Assembly: GCF_020510705.1 (NCBI RefSeq)
Contig: NZ_CP075184.1
Location: 3,782,001 to 3,846,000, forward strand
From: Acidovorax radicis
Lineage (GTDB): Bacteria; Pseudomonadota; Gammaproteobacteria; Burkholderiales; Burkholderiaceae_C
DNA: 64,000 nucleotides
Reading direction: 5' to 3'
Positions within the stretch are counted from its first letter, which is position 1, and the number at the start of each line of letters is the position of its first letter. A program made the position numbers and the translations under genes. Of this stretch, positions 10,654 to 18,844 are shown piece by piece. Below the pieces are notes generated by a model. That model had not been told where the DNA came from, searched no databases, and worked only from the letters and a program-made list of their open reading frames with translations.

Positions 10654-11772
10654 TCATTTCTTGCCCAGAAACTGACGGGCCACAAAGGCCCACACCAATG
10701 CCGACGCATCGGGCCCCGCCGGGTCGCTGAAAGGCTGGCTGGCCGCACCGCCGCTCCAGGCATGTGCCAGGCCCTTGACCTCGCGCAGCGTCACCACGGT
10801 GCGGCCACCCGCCTTGAAATCCGTCACCTGCATGGCGTGGCGCTGGCCGCGTTGCAGCGTGCGCACCGGGCCCGCGCTGGCGCCCAGCGCATCGGCCCAC
10901 AGCGCCGCCGTGGCAGCGGCATTGCGCAGCGACACCACACCGTCCGCGTCGCCGTGCACCACCAAAAGTGGTGGCAAGGCGCGGGTCGCCGTGGCCTTGT
11001 GGGCGGCGCCCACCACCGCCGCCGCGTCCTGCGGTTGATCCGCCCCGCCGCGCTGGGCCGCAGAGAGCAAGGGCACCACTGGTTCGGGCAGGTGCGCTTC
11101 GCGCCGCCCCTGCATGGCCACCATGGCGGTGCCCGATGATTCCGCCGTGCCCGGGGCCACGCCCGAATGCATGGCCACGGCACAAAACCGTGCCGGATAG
11201 AGCGCCGCCATCCACACCGCCATGCTGGCACCTGCCGACAGGCCAGCCACCGCCACCCGGGCAAGGTCGATGGGCTGGCGGCGGGCCACCAGATCCACGG
11301 CGGCCAGCAGTGTGGCGGCCTCGGCGTCGGCTTTGCCGCTGCGCCGCTCAAACCAGCTCCAGCAGCCGTGTGCGTTGGCCACGCGCTCTTGTTCGGGGTA
11401 CAGCACAAAAAGGCGCTGGCGCGCCGCCAGCCGGTTCATGCTCGACAACACCGCCAGGTCGCGCCCGGTTTGCCCGCAGCCATGCAACATCACCAGCAGG
11501 GGCAACTTTTCTCCCGCTTGCAAAGCCAGGCCGGGTGGCACATACAGGTGATAGCGCCGCGCCCCCGCTGGCCCTGGCGCTACACCGGCCAGCCATTGAC
11601 CGCGCTCGGGCCCACCGGGTCGGCGGGCGGGACGCCGCACGGGCGCCAACACCTTCACGCGCGCAGGGCGCGCGGGCCGCACCGGCTGCGTCGCACGCAC
11701 CAGCGCTTTCAGGTTGCGCTGGTAGGCCCGCGTCAAGGCAGCCAGGGTGAACAAACGGGTGCGTGGGGCCAT
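10654..11772 (-). CDS. PHB-depolymerase-family esterase (LpqC-like)
   Basis: The 372-residue alpha/beta-hydrolase carries PLLVMLHGCGQTGRDLAVLS (oxyanion region), the nucleophile elbow GLSAGAS near residue 178, the acid region VVHGDADGVVS and a late His in GLAHAWSGG. This is the type 1 catalytic domain of short-chain polyhydroxyalkanoate depolymerases and feruloyl-esterase-like enzymes. The first 60 residues are rich in Arg, Pro and Ala (RPARPARVKVLAPVRRPARRPGG) and do not form a classical signal peptide, so location is uncertain. There is no linker or substrate-binding domain as in true extracellular depolymerases. It stands alone on the minus strand. Confidence 0.85.
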   Translation of the reverse strand: MAPRTRLFTLAALTRAYQRNLKALVRATQPVRPARPARVKVLAPVRRPARRPGGPERGQWLAGVAPGPAGARRYHLYVPPGLALQAGEKLPLLVMLHGCGQTGRDLAVLSSMNRLAARQRLFVLYPEQERVANAHGCWSWFERRSGKADAEAATLLAAVDLVARRQPIDLARVAVAGLSAGASMAVWMAALYPARFCAVAMHSGVAPGTAESSGTAMVAMQGRREAHLPEPVVPLLSAAQRGGADQPQDAAAVVGAAHKATATRALPPLLVVHGDADGVVSLRNAAATAALWADALGASAGPVRTLQRGQRHAMQVTDFKAGGRTVVTLREVKGLAHAWSGGAASQPFSDPAGPDASALVWAFVARQFLGKK

Positions 11773-11869
11773 GAATGAAAAGGGTCCGGGGCCGGAATGG
11801 CCAGATCAGGGAAAACCCCAATCACCTTAACAGTTTCTCGTGGCTGCTGCTGGTTGGCGCTGACCGCTA

Positions 11870-11920
11870 CTTTTTTCATAGCTGGTACCGCTTGATGCAC
11901 AAGCGCCAGCAGCACTTTTT
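11870..11920. repeat. dispersed AGCGCTT palindromic repeat, copy 2
   Basis: A degenerate copy: TTTTTTCATAGCTGGTACCG followed by CTTGATGCACAAGCGCCAGCAGC. It keeps the TAGCT and the inverted CGCTT...AAGCG core. It lies in the 306-base gap between the esterase and the isochorismatase-fold gene. Confidence 0.6.
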
Positions 11921-12024
11921 CTTTGTAAAAAATTAGCAGGCCACGGATCACCGCCTTTTGCAGCCCGATGGTTAATCATGGCTCAAAATGATCGACTATT
12001 GTCTGCACCGGGACGGACTCCAGC

Positions 12025-12053
12025 CTGTAGCGCTTTCAAAATAAGCGCTCTAC
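12025..12053. repeat. dispersed AGCGCTT palindromic repeat, copy 3
   Basis: A short copy: TGTAGCGCTT, then TCAAA, then ATAAGCGCTCTAC, forming an inverted repeat 26 bases before the start of the isochorismatase-fold gene. It shares the gap with copy 2, so the two form a pair about 150 bases apart. Apart from these two repeats I see nothing in the 11773-12078 gap. Confidence 0.65.
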
Positions 12054-12078
12054 CTCACAACCTCCCTAAGAACCCTCC

Positions 12079-12639
12079 ATGAAAATCTGTCTGATTGTGA
12101 TTGATGTCCAGGAATCATTCCGCCACCGCCCCTTCTTCACGGAGCACGACCTGCCCGCCTACCTTCAGGCCCAGAACGCGCTGATCAACGGGTGTGTCGC
12201 CCAGGGCATCCCGGTGGTGCGGGTGTTCCACAGCGACGGCCCCGAGGTGCCCGAGAACCCGTTCTCGCAGGCCTCAGGCCAGGTGCGTGCGCTCGACGGC
12301 CTCGCTCCTTTCGATGCAGCCGCCACCTTCACCAAGTCGCGCCACAGCGCCCTGGTGGGCACCGGGCTCGACGTCTGGCTGACAAGCCATGGCATCCAGC
12401 GCCTGATCGTGAGCGGTATCCGCACCGAACAGTGCTGCGAAACCACCACGCGCCACGCCTCGGACCTGGGCTGGGACGTGGACTACGTGACCGAAGCCAC
12501 CTTGACCTGGGACATGGTGCAGCCCGACGGCCAGGTGCTGGTGGCGGCCGACATCAAGACCCGCACGGCCACCGTGCTGCAGGGCCGCTTCGCCACCCTG
12601 TGCACCGTGCAGCAGGCGCTGGACCGGGCCACCGCATGA
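12079..12639 (+). CDS. isochorismatase-fold cysteine hydrolase
   Basis: The 186-residue protein has the catalytic triad expected for the cysteine-hydrolase branch: Asp9 in IVIDVQESF, Lys in FTKSRHSAL and Cys in IRTEQCCETTTRHASDLG. Members of this fold hydrolyse amides such as nicotinamide or carbamoyl compounds, or isochorismate; the substrate is not readable here. It overlaps the following DJ-1/PfpI gene by four bases (ATGA), which implies translational coupling and a shared pathway, with a GlxA-like regulator next in line. Confidence 0.88.
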   Translation: MKICLIVIDVQESFRHRPFFTEHDLPAYLQAQNALINGCVAQGIPVVRVFHSDGPEVPENPFSQASGQVRALDGLAPFDAAATFTKSRHSALVGTGLDVWLTSHGIQRLIVSGIRTEQCCETTTRHASDLGWDVDYVTEATLTWDMVQPDGQVLVAADIKTRTATVLQGRFATLCTVQQALDRATA

Positions 12640-13271
12640 GCAGCAACTCCCCCACCCACGGCGCACGCCCTTTGCAAGTGGCCATCCTCGTTTTCGACGA
12701 CGTAGAGGCCCTGGACCTGGGCGGACCCTACGAGGTGTTCACCACCGCCAGCCGCATGCACCAGCGCCTGCACCCTGGCGCGCCCGCCCCCTTTGAAGTG
12801 CGCTGTGTGGCCCGCAGCCTGGACCCGGTGCGCGCCCGCGCGGGCCTGCGCGTGTTGCCCGATGCGGACTTTGCCACCGCCGCCACGCCCGATGTGCTCA
12901 TCGTGCCGGGCGGCGTGGTCGATGCCGCCGCGGCTTGCCCCGCCACCCGCGCGTGGGTGGCCCAGGCGGCGGCCAGTGCAAAGATCACGGCCTCGGTGTG
13001 CACGGGCGCCTTCATTTTGGCGGCGGCGGGCGTACTCACCGAAGGGCCCGCCACCACACACTGGGAAGACATCACCGACCTGCGCGCGCAGTTTCCGGCG
13101 CTCGACGTGCGGGAGAATGTGCGCTGGGTGGACCGGGGTGCGCTGGTCACGTCCGCGGGCATCAGCGCTGGCATCGACATGAGCCTGCACCTCGTCACGC
13201 GCCTCGTCAGCGCCGCGCTGTCCGAGCGCACCGCCCGCCAGATGGATACCCCGTGGAACAAGAATCCCTGA
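12636..13271 (+). CDS. DJ-1/PfpI family protein
   Basis: The 211-residue product has the class I glutamine-amidotransferase-like fold of DJ-1/PfpI: VAILVFDDVEALDLGGPYEV at the start, VLIVPGG, and the nucleophile elbow SVCTGAFILAAAGVLTEGPATTHW. This elbow matches isonitrile-hydratase-like proteins and the N-terminal domain of GlxA regulators more closely than heat-shock proteases. Function is not proven; hydrolysis of an amide, isonitrile or related compound together with the overlapping cysteine hydrolase is an inference. The ATG at 12636 lies inside the stop of the preceding gene. Confidence 0.87.
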   Translation: MSSNSPTHGARPLQVAILVFDDVEALDLGGPYEVFTTASRMHQRLHPGAPAPFEVRCVARSLDPVRARAGLRVLPDADFATAATPDVLIVPGGVVDAAAACPATRAWVAQAAASAKITASVCTGAFILAAAGVLTEGPATTHWEDITDLRAQFPALDVRENVRWVDRGALVTSAGISAGIDMSLHLVTRLVSAALSERTARQMDTPWNKNP

Positions 13272-13367
13272 CCCCTCTTTTACCGCTGCGCCCGCCAAAG
13301 GCGGGGGCGCGCCACCCGTGGCCTGGAGGGCGCTAGTTTCTAAGATTGCGAACGGCACAAACAACCC

Positions 13368-14372
13368 ATGATGCAGGACATGCCACCTTCTTCTCCCATC
13401 CATGTGTACTTCGCCCTGCTGCCGGGCAGTCTGGTGCTGGACTGGGCAGGCCCGGCCGAAGCCCTGCGCATCGCCAACCAGGCCTTGGTGAACCAGGGCC
13501 AACCCGAGCGTTTTGTGCAGCACTTCGTGAGCCCCACACCCCAATCGGTGACATCGGTCGGCGCGGTGGTGACAGGGCTGGAGCCGCTGCCCACCACCCT
13601 GCCGACGCCCGCCTGGGTGGTGCTGGTGGGGTTGGCCGGCAAACACATCGACGTGGAGGGCGAAGAGGCCCGCGCGCTGCTGCACTGGCTGCGCGGGCTG
13701 CGGCCCGTGGCCGGGCAGCTGGATCTGATCACCGTGTGCGCGGGGTCGGTGCTGGCCGCCCATGCCGGGCTGCTGACCGGGCGCCGCGCCACCACCCACC
13801 ACCTGCACCTGGATGAGCTGGCGGCCGTAGACCCGCACTGCGACGTGGTGGCCAACCGTGTGTTTGTGGCCGATGGCGCCGTGTACAGCAGCGCGGGCGT
13901 GACGACCGGCATCGACCTGCTACTGCACCGCATCTCCGACACCTGCGGCCCCGCGCTGGCGGCCCAGGTGGCGCAATCCATGGTGGTGGCGCTGCGCCGG
14001 GGCCCCAACGACCCGGAGTTTTCGCCCTTTCTGCACCACCGCAACCACCTGCACGCCAGCCTGCACCGCGTGCAGGACGCCGTCGGCCAGCAGCCGCAGG
14101 CCGACTGGAGCGTGCCCCGCATGGCGGAAGTGGCGCACACGTCGCCCCGGCATCTCACGCGGTTGTTTCTGGAGCATGCGGGCATCGCCCCGCTGCAATA
14201 CCTGCGCCGCATCCGCCTGGCCACCGCCGAGGCGGCGCTGCAGGCGGGGCGCAACGTGACGCAGGCAGCGCTGATGGCGGGTTTCAGCTCGGACACCCAG
14301 TTGCGCCGCGCCTGGCACCAGTTCGGCCGCGAGGGAACCCCGTCACAGGGCAGCCCGGGCCGCGTGCATTGA
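13368..14372 (+). CDS. GlxA-type transcriptional regulator (DJ-1-like domain plus AraC HTH)
   Basis: Residues 10-190 form a DJ-1/PfpI-like sensing domain (VYFALLPGSLVLDWAGPAEAL, and VCAGSVLAAHAGLLTGRRATTHH). Residues 240-325 form the AraC pair of helix-turn-helices, with WSVPRMAEVAHTSPRHLTRLF and AGFSSDTQLRRAW. The sensing half is related in sequence to the DJ-1 protein encoded just upstream. The gap of 96 bases and shared strand suggest it controls the hydrolase pair, as AraC-type activators often sit next to their targets. The effector is unknown. Confidence 0.9.
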   Translation: MMQDMPPSSPIHVYFALLPGSLVLDWAGPAEALRIANQALVNQGQPERFVQHFVSPTPQSVTSVGAVVTGLEPLPTTLPTPAWVVLVGLAGKHIDVEGEEARALLHWLRGLRPVAGQLDLITVCAGSVLAAHAGLLTGRRATTHHLHLDELAAVDPHCDVVANRVFVADGAVYSSAGVTTGIDLLLHRISDTCGPALAAQVAQSMVVALRRGPNDPEFSPFLHHRNHLHASLHRVQDAVGQQPQADWSVPRMAEVAHTSPRHLTRLFLEHAGIAPLQYLRRIRLATAEAALQAGRNVTQAALMAGFSSDTQLRRAWHQFGREGTPSQGSPGRVH

Positions 14373-14447
14373 AAAAATAGCGCGCCGACGTCAGGCAGGA
14401 AGAGAGATCGCTGTTTTGGCCTGGCCTGGTTTGGCTTGGTCTTTTTT

Positions 14448-14490
14448 GGCCTCTAGCTCTTTACCAACAAGCGCCAGGTGCTATCAAAAA
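14448..14490. repeat. dispersed AGCGCTT palindromic repeat, copy 4
   Basis: The sequence GGCCTCTAGCTCTTTACC, then AACAAGCGCCAGGTGCTATCAAAA keeps the GGCCTCTAGC end and the GCTATCAAAA end of the family. It lies between the convergent glxA-type gene and ppk2, and the 14373-14588 gap holds nothing else recognisable. Confidence 0.7.
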
Positions 14491-14588
14491 CATATCAAAA
14501 TCAGCATACCCCGCGACGCGACCCCACAACGTTCACACCTGCCTGGCACCTGCGGGCGATCGTCGCGATGCTCTGGCTTTTAGTGCGC

Positions 14589-15503
14589 TCAATACACCTC
14601 GGGCACATACATCGACGCTGGCACGGGCTGGCGCAGATACTCCGGATTGCGCACGCGCTCGGGCAACACCACAGTGGGGTGGGGCACTTCCTGATAGGGC
14701 AGCTGTGAGAGCAGGTGCGCAATGCAGTTCAAACGCGCTTTTTTCTTGTCCACCGCCTGCACGATCCACCACGGCGCCTCGGGAATGTGGGTGCGCTCCA
14801 GCATGGTTTCCTTGGCCTTGGTGTAGGCCTCCCAGCGCACGCGGCTTTCCAGATCCATGGGGCTGAGCTTCCATTGTTTGAGGGGGTCATGAATGCGCCC
14901 CAAAAACCGCAGGTGCTGCTCGTCGTCCGTGATGGAGAACCAGTATTTGACCAGCGTGATGCCCGAGCGCACCAGCATCTTCTCGAACTCGGGCACGGTG
15001 CGGAAGAACTCTTCGTACTCGTCGTCCGAGCAAAAGCCCATCACCCGCTCGACGCCCGCGCGGTTGTACCAGCTGCGGTCAAACAGCACCATCTCGCCCG
15101 CCGCAGGCAGGTGCGCCACGTAGCGCTGAAAGTACCACTGCGTGCGCTCGCGGTCGTTCGGTGCGGGCAGCGCGGCCACGCGGGCCACGCGCGGGTTCAG
15201 GCGCTGGGTGATGCGTTTGATGGCGCCGCCCTTGCCTGCGGCATCGCGCCCCTCAAACAGGATCACCACCTTCTGGCGGTTGTGCTGCACCCAGTCCTGC
15301 AGCTTGACGAGCTCGCCCTGCAGTCGAAACAACTCGGTGAAATATTGCTGGCGCGCCAGCTTATCGGTGGGCAGCAAGTCGCCGCTGCCATCCACGTTAC
15401 GGTCTTCGATCTCGAGCTCCAGCTCTTCGTCATAGCTGTCGATCAGGTCGTTGGCGATGCGTTGCATCAGCTCCTGCGTATCGAGTTGGGTGTTGTGGAA
15501 CAT
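14589..15503 (-). CDS. ppk2: polyphosphate kinase 2 (class I PPK2)
   Basis: PPK2 moves phosphate between polyphosphate and nucleoside diphosphates. The 304-residue product has Walker A FEGRDAAGKGGAIKRI (about 77-92), Walker B VLFDRSWYNRAGVERVMG (about 138-155) and the lid region after it, and the usual length of a one-domain class I enzyme. Two starts are possible: 15539 and 15503. A Pho box upstream places the expected transcription start near 15531, downstream of the first ATG, so I choose 15503 (MFHNTQLDTQE). The gene diverges from the CorA/ZntB gene and is probably phosphate-regulated. Confidence 0.93.
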   Translation of the reverse strand: MFHNTQLDTQELMQRIANDLIDSYDEELELEIEDRNVDGSGDLLPTDKLARQQYFTELFRLQGELVKLQDWVQHNRQKVVILFEGRDAAGKGGAIKRITQRLNPRVARVAALPAPNDRERTQWYFQRYVAHLPAAGEMVLFDRSWYNRAGVERVMGFCSDDEYEEFFRTVPEFEKMLVRSGITLVKYWFSITDDEQHLRFLGRIHDPLKQWKLSPMDLESRVRWEAYTKAKETMLERTHIPEAPWWIVQAVDKKKARLNCIAHLLSQLPYQEVPHPTVVLPERVRNPEYLRQPVPASMYVPEVY

Positions 15504-15537
15504 GGGATGTCGTTGCGCACACAAAAATGGATACGCC

Positions 15538-15543
15538 ATAGTG
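15538..15543 (-). promoter_or_regulatory. candidate -10 box of the ppk2 promoter
   Basis: On the minus strand CACTAT lies ten bases after the last Pho-box repeat, the spacing expected when PhoB replaces the -35 element. It predicts transcription from about 15531 and a 5' leader of about 28 bases to the ATG at 15503. It is a weak hexamer by itself. Confidence 0.4.
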
Positions 15544-15553
15544 AACCTATTGC

Positions 15554-15582
15554 GTGACAAATCAATGACAGCACAGTGACGA
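15554..15582 (-). promoter_or_regulatory. Pho box with three direct repeats upstream of ppk2
   Basis: Reading the minus strand, the 7-mers TCGTCAC, CTGTCAT and TTGTCAC follow each other with exactly four bases between them (TGTG, TGAT), giving the 11-base period of PhoB sites. They match the known repeat CTGTCAT/C at 5, 7 and 6 or more of 7 positions. The direction points to ppk2, whose polyphosphate chemistry fits phosphate control. Confidence 0.7.
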
Positions 15583-15595
15583 GGCGATATTTGTC

Positions 15596-16708
15596 ATGAC
15601 ACCGTCACATCGACCCGCCACCCTCGCAGCCGTGCCGTCTTCCGCCCCGCCCCCTCTTGCCGCCACCAGCCTGGCCCACTCCAACGTCCACAACCCCCAC
15701 TATGGGGGCGACGCCGCAGGGCTCATTTGCGGCTATGTGCTGCGCGCCGATGCCCCACCACGAGAGGTCGATTCGGTGCAGGCGGCACAGTGGCTGGCAG
15801 CGTGGCCCCGTGGCGCCACCGCACCGGGTGGAGAGTTTCTGTGGCTCCATTTCAACCTGAGCCAGACCCAATCCGTGCGCTGGATGGAGCGATACGCCGA
15901 GCTGCCCGAGGCCTTCTTTGATGCCATCAAGGACCGATCCGTGTCCACCCGCATCGAGCGCGACGACGACACCCTGATTGCCGTGCTCAATGACGCGCAT
16001 TTCGACTTTGCCTTCGAGCCCTCGGACATCGCCACCTTGTGGACCAGCGTGGCGCCGCACCTCATGGTGACGGGCCGCACGCGCCCCCTGCGGTCCGTGG
16101 ACGCGTTGCGCACGGCAGTGCGCAACGGAAACGCGCCAAGCTCCAGCGTGGCACTGCTGGCCGAACTGATGCGCACCCAGGCCTCGGGGCTGGTGGACAT
16201 CGTGCGGGGGGTGACCCAGCGCATCGACGATGTGGAAGACGAGCTGCTGGCTGGCCGGCTGGACCACAAGCGAGCCCGCCTTGGTGTGTTGCGGCGCCTG
16301 CTGGTGCGTCTGCAGCGCCTGCTGGCGCCCGAACCCGCCGCGCTGTTTCGCCTGCTGCAACACCCCCCCGCATGGATGGGCAACGACGACGCACAAGAAC
16401 TGCGCGATTCGACCGAGGAGTTTTCGGTGGTGCTGCGCGATATGCAAGGCCTGCAAGAGCGCATCAAGCTGCTGCAGGAGGAGATCGCCGCCAACGTGCA
16501 GGAGGTCAACGGCCGCAGCCTTTTTGTATTGACGGTGGTGACGGTACTGGCCCTGCCCATCAACATCCTGGCGGGGCTTTTTGGCATGAACGTGGGTGGC
16601 GTGCCGCTGGCCGACAACGGTCACGGCTTCTGGATCATCGTGGCGGTGGTGGCCGCCTTCACGCTGGTGGCGGCCTGGCTCACCCTGCGGGGCAACCGCG
16701 AGCCATAG
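15596..16708 (+). CDS. zntB: CorA-superfamily transporter, ZntB-like
   Basis: The 370-residue product has the CorA layout: a large cytoplasmic N-terminal domain (about 1-300) ending in a long helix rich in Glu, Gln and Leu, then two membrane helices at the C terminus. The pore-mouth signature is GMNVGGVPLADNGHGFW; GMN is common to the superfamily, and the extended GMNVGG-I/V-P form is typical of ZntB, which carries zinc. Metal choice is inferred from that motif only. It diverges from ppk2 across 92 bases. A weaker Pho-like pair (TTGTCAT, GACA, CCGTCAC) overlaps its start codon. Confidence 0.85.
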   Translation: MTPSHRPATLAAVPSSAPPPLAATSLAHSNVHNPHYGGDAAGLICGYVLRADAPPREVDSVQAAQWLAAWPRGATAPGGEFLWLHFNLSQTQSVRWMERYAELPEAFFDAIKDRSVSTRIERDDDTLIAVLNDAHFDFAFEPSDIATLWTSVAPHLMVTGRTRPLRSVDALRTAVRNGNAPSSSVALLAELMRTQASGLVDIVRGVTQRIDDVEDELLAGRLDHKRARLGVLRRLLVRLQRLLAPEPAALFRLLQHPPAWMGNDDAQELRDSTEEFSVVLRDMQGLQERIKLLQEEIAANVQEVNGRSLFVLTVVTVLALPINILAGLFGMNVGGVPLADNGHGFWIIVAVVAAFTLVAAWLTLRGNREP

Positions 16709-16827
16709 CACTTCATCACGCACCGAAGGTAATTGGTCGCGATGGGTAGCAGCCACCGAGTTGCCGGGCACCGGGCCCTCTACAATCCCGCCCCTTGCCT
16801 TGCTTGTCGGACTGCCCCCGCCCCACC

Positions 16828-17700
16828 ATGAATATCGTCGTCAACGAAGAACTCAAAGCCTATATCGACCCGCTGACCCCCGACGAACACGAGGCCCTGG
16901 AGCGCAGCATCCTGGCCGATGGCTGCCGTGATGCGCTGGTGCTGTGGGGTGATGTGCTGGTAGATGGCCACAACCGCTACGGCATCTGCCAAAAGCATGG
17001 GCTGCCGTTTCAGACCGTGCAAAACCCGCGCTTCCAGTCGATGGAAGACGTGCACCTGTGGATGATCGATCAGCACCTGGGCCGCCGCAGCGTGTCGGAC
17101 TTTCAGCGCGGCGTGCTGGCCTTGCGCAAACGCGAAATCGAGACAGACCGGCACAGCCGCAAGGCCACAGCCGCAGCCACCGATGGGCCCGGCGATACCG
17201 CCAGCCCCGGCGTGGCTGACAGTGCCCCCGGCAACGAAGCCGCCAGCGCGCTGCCCGCACCCACGCCACTGACCAGCCGCGAGGCCATTGCCAAGGCCGC
17301 GCGGCTGAGCAGCAGCCAGGTGGTGATGATCGAAAAAATCCAGAAGCAAGCGGCGCCCGAGCTGGTGGCCGCCGTCAAGTCCGGCACCATCTCAATCAAC
17401 GCTGCGGCCGCCGTGTCCACGTTGCCCGCTCAAGAGCAGGTAGCGGCCGTCGCTGCGGGCAAGAACGAGCTCAAGCAGGCCGCCAAGCGCGTGCGCGAAC
17501 TCAACAAACGCAAACCGCGCGATGAGGCGTCTTCAGAAGAAAAGCCTGCAGCGGAAACAGGGTTCAGCGCCGAGGAAGCCGCCGACGAACTGCACACACT
17601 GCGCCGCCGCGTGGCAGAACTCACGGTCGAAAACACCGAACTGCACCGGCAACTGGCGCAATTGCAGGCCGACCTGCCCGCAGGCACCCCGCCGTTCTGA
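16828..17700 (+). CDS. ParB-like nuclease-fold protein with C-terminal coiled coil
   Basis: The 290-residue product begins with a ParB/Srx-type domain: PLTPDEHEALERSILADGCRDALVLW, then VDGHNRYGICQKHGLPF. A linker rich in Ala, Gly and Pro (about 115-150) leads to an HTH-like segment (SREAIAKAARLSSSQVVMIEKI) and a charged heptad-like C terminus (RRRVAELTVENTELHRQLAQLQ). Relatives are labelled plasmid replication/partition-related proteins, but no ParA gene, parS array or plasmid feature is visible here. Function is unknown; a DNA-binding role is plausible. Start chosen at the ATG at 16828, after a CCACC context, instead of 16795. Confidence 0.75.
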   Translation: MNIVVNEELKAYIDPLTPDEHEALERSILADGCRDALVLWGDVLVDGHNRYGICQKHGLPFQTVQNPRFQSMEDVHLWMIDQHLGRRSVSDFQRGVLALRKREIETDRHSRKATAAATDGPGDTASPGVADSAPGNEAASALPAPTPLTSREAIAKAARLSSSQVVMIEKIQKQAAPELVAAVKSGTISINAAAAVSTLPAQEQVAAVAAGKNELKQAAKRVRELNKRKPRDEASSEEKPAAETGFSAEEAADELHTLRRRVAELTVENTELHRQLAQLQADLPAGTPPF

Positions 17701-17821
17701 ACGCCTGTGTTGCGGTAGGGCCGCCGCGCTGTGGCTTCGCATTCCATGGAGTCGAGAGTGGGCAGCCGCGCGGCAAGGTGATCCAGCCATCATTCACGAT
17801 GGGCGGTGAACGCAAAACCGA

Positions 17822-18673
17822 TCAGCCGTTGGCGTTGCGCAGCACGCTGAGCCGATCGGCAATCAGGTCGGTATCCAGGCCGTCTTCGGCATGGGAGAGA
17901 TAGGTTTCCAGGTCGGCCACGGCTTCTTCGGTGCTGCCGCGCTCGGCATGCACCAGCCCCCGGTCGCGCCGCTCGCCCCACGCCTCAGGCAACAACACCA
18001 CGAGGCGATCAAGCACCGCAATCAGGCGCTGCCCGTCGTGCTGGGTGCGGTGCACCTCCTTGAGGTTGCGCAACATGCGCGCAATGATGTCGCGCGGCGT
18101 GGCCGCCTGCAGGTACAGGCCCAGCGGCACGTCATAGTCGTCCACCAGACCGTTGCGGCGCTTGTAGGGCTCCAGCCGCTCGGCCAGTTCTTCATGGCTC
18201 AGCGATTGCCCCGATAGCGGGTCAATCACCACCTGCCCTTTGGGCAACAGCACCTTGACCATGAAGTGCCCCGGGAACGCAATGCCGCGTGCATGCAGGC
18301 CCAGCCCCTGGGCGAGCTCCATCCACAATACAGCCAGCGAGATCGGAATGCCCCGCCGGGTACGCAGCACAGCGTTGAGATAGCTGTTTTCGGGGTCGTA
18401 ATAGTTGTTGATGTTGCTGCCAAAGCCCAGGTCTGCAAAGAAGAACTGGTTGAGTGTGCGCAAGCGCTGCAAGGCCTGCGCATCGGCCGGCAGGCGGCGC
18501 TGGATGCGGGCCAGCATCTGGTCTACATCGCCCAGCAACTGCTGCACATCGAATTCGGGGTATTCGTCCTGGGCCAGGCTGGCGGCCGCCTCCAACAGCG
18601 GGAAGTGGTCGTCACTTTGCACCAGAGAGGCGAAGTACTCCAGCGAGGTAGGGATGGAAAGGCTCAGGGGCAT
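17822..18673 (-). CDS. SirB1-family transglutaminase-like/TPR protein
   Basis: The 283-residue protein has the SirB1 N-terminal transglutaminase-like domain with YYDPENSYLNAVLRTRRGIPISLAVLWMELA and ARGIAFPGHFMVKV, and a C-terminal helical TPR-like part (LDRLVVLLPEAWGERRDRGLVHAERGSTEEAVADLETYL). In related proteins the catalytic Cys is missing and the role is unclear. It is a cytoplasmic protein with no signal. It lies downstream of murJ on the same strand with a 171-base gap in which I see no feature. Confidence 0.87.
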   Translation of the reverse strand: MPLSLSIPTSLEYFASLVQSDDHFPLLEAAASLAQDEYPEFDVQQLLGDVDQMLARIQRRLPADAQALQRLRTLNQFFFADLGFGSNINNYYDPENSYLNAVLRTRRGIPISLAVLWMELAQGLGLHARGIAFPGHFMVKVLLPKGQVVIDPLSGQSLSHEELAERLEPYKRRNGLVDDYDVPLGLYLQAATPRDIIARMLRNLKEVHRTQHDGQRLIAVLDRLVVLLPEAWGERRDRGLVHAERGSTEEAVADLETYLSHAEDGLDTDLIADRLSVLRNANG

Positions 18674-18844
18674 ATCACAGTTGTAGTGGGCCGACTACTT
18701 GCCGTCAAGCCACAAAAAGCCGGTTTACGGGGGATATTTCGGGGCGCTTTTGCGGGTGGATTGCGTCGTTTCCTGGCGTTTTCCGGCATTCGTTGCCGTT
18801 GGCCGCAGTGGCCCGCGCCGGCGATGCCAAGCGGCAGGCAACCT

